36,422 nucleotides of DNA, taken from assembly GCF_007280575.1 (NCBI RefSeq), contig NZ_VKJP01000026.1:1-36422 (forward strand). Direction: 5' to 3'. The stretch itself is not shown here. Below are more model-generated notes on this DNA. The model made no database searches, was not told the origin of the DNA, and saw only the letters and a program-made list of their open reading frames with translations. This DNA is from Streptomyces benahoarensis. Its GTDB lineage: Bacteria; Actinomycetota; Actinomycetes; Streptomycetales; Streptomycetaceae. Numbering within the stretch: position 1 is the stretch's first letter.

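Noticed and set aside
2134..36422. Polyketide or nonribosomal peptide megasynthase
   Set aside because: Size fits, but none of the expected condensation, adenylation, ketosynthase, acyltransferase or carrier motifs was seen.

Overview
The window looks like Streptomyces or a close actinomycete. The DNA is very GC-rich, codon third positions are mostly C or G, Shine-Dalgarno sites are GAGG/AAAGGA-like, and the genes belong to an actinobacterial type VII secretion (T7SS/ESX) setting. All recognisable genes are on the + strand. I see no tRNA, rRNA, CRISPR array, insertion sequence or integrase.

Layout. Positions 1-1032 hold the 3' end of a Gly/Pro-rich gene with an acidic Trp-containing tail of the kind seen on T7SS-associated proteins. 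It is followed by a YbaB/EbfC-family gene (1094-1537) and, overlapping it by 8 bases, a small all-helical WXG100-like gene (1530-1880). Two perfect hairpins (1921-1960 and 1982-2011) separate this cassette from the rest.

From ATG 2134 to the last base the window is one uninterrupted reading frame: 11,429 complete codons with no stop reached. The protein is therefore at least about 1.2 MDa (estimated from average residue mass). Its N-terminus is a CpnT-like WXG100-like T7SS-substrate domain. Then come Thr/Ser/Pro linkers, helical and coiled-coil segments, a clan-CD (caspase/MARTX-CPD-like) cysteine-protease-like domain (His2146, Cys2204), papain-fold-toxin-like repeats without a catalytic Cys, and a degenerate OTU-like domain. 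After these are at least six beta-rich modules, a second degenerate OTU-like domain, an OTU-like domain with Cys and His present (Cys5926, His6176), and an ADP-ribosyltransferase domain with a complete R-S-E signature (Arg7378, Ser7404-Ala-Ser, Glu7444-x-Glu7446). The last third consists of duplicated helical blocks, acidic repeat linkers and a near-identical 816/837-bp tandem duplication. The protein continues past the window.

How it may work together (inference): the three upstream genes look like T7SS accessory or partner proteins. The giant protein looks like a single-chain, multi-effector T7SS substrate, an actinobacterial counterpart in logic (not homology) to MARTX toxins: a secretion head, possible self-processing protease(s), beta-rich repeats that could contact or cross a membrane, and enzymatic cargo. 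Seven PPxY motifs, an OTU-like domain and an ADP-ribosyltransferase raise the possibility of a eukaryotic target, but this is not shown by the sequence. Reading-frame continuity and the ADP-ribosyltransferase call are the firmest points; the protease calls rest on short motifs and spacing.
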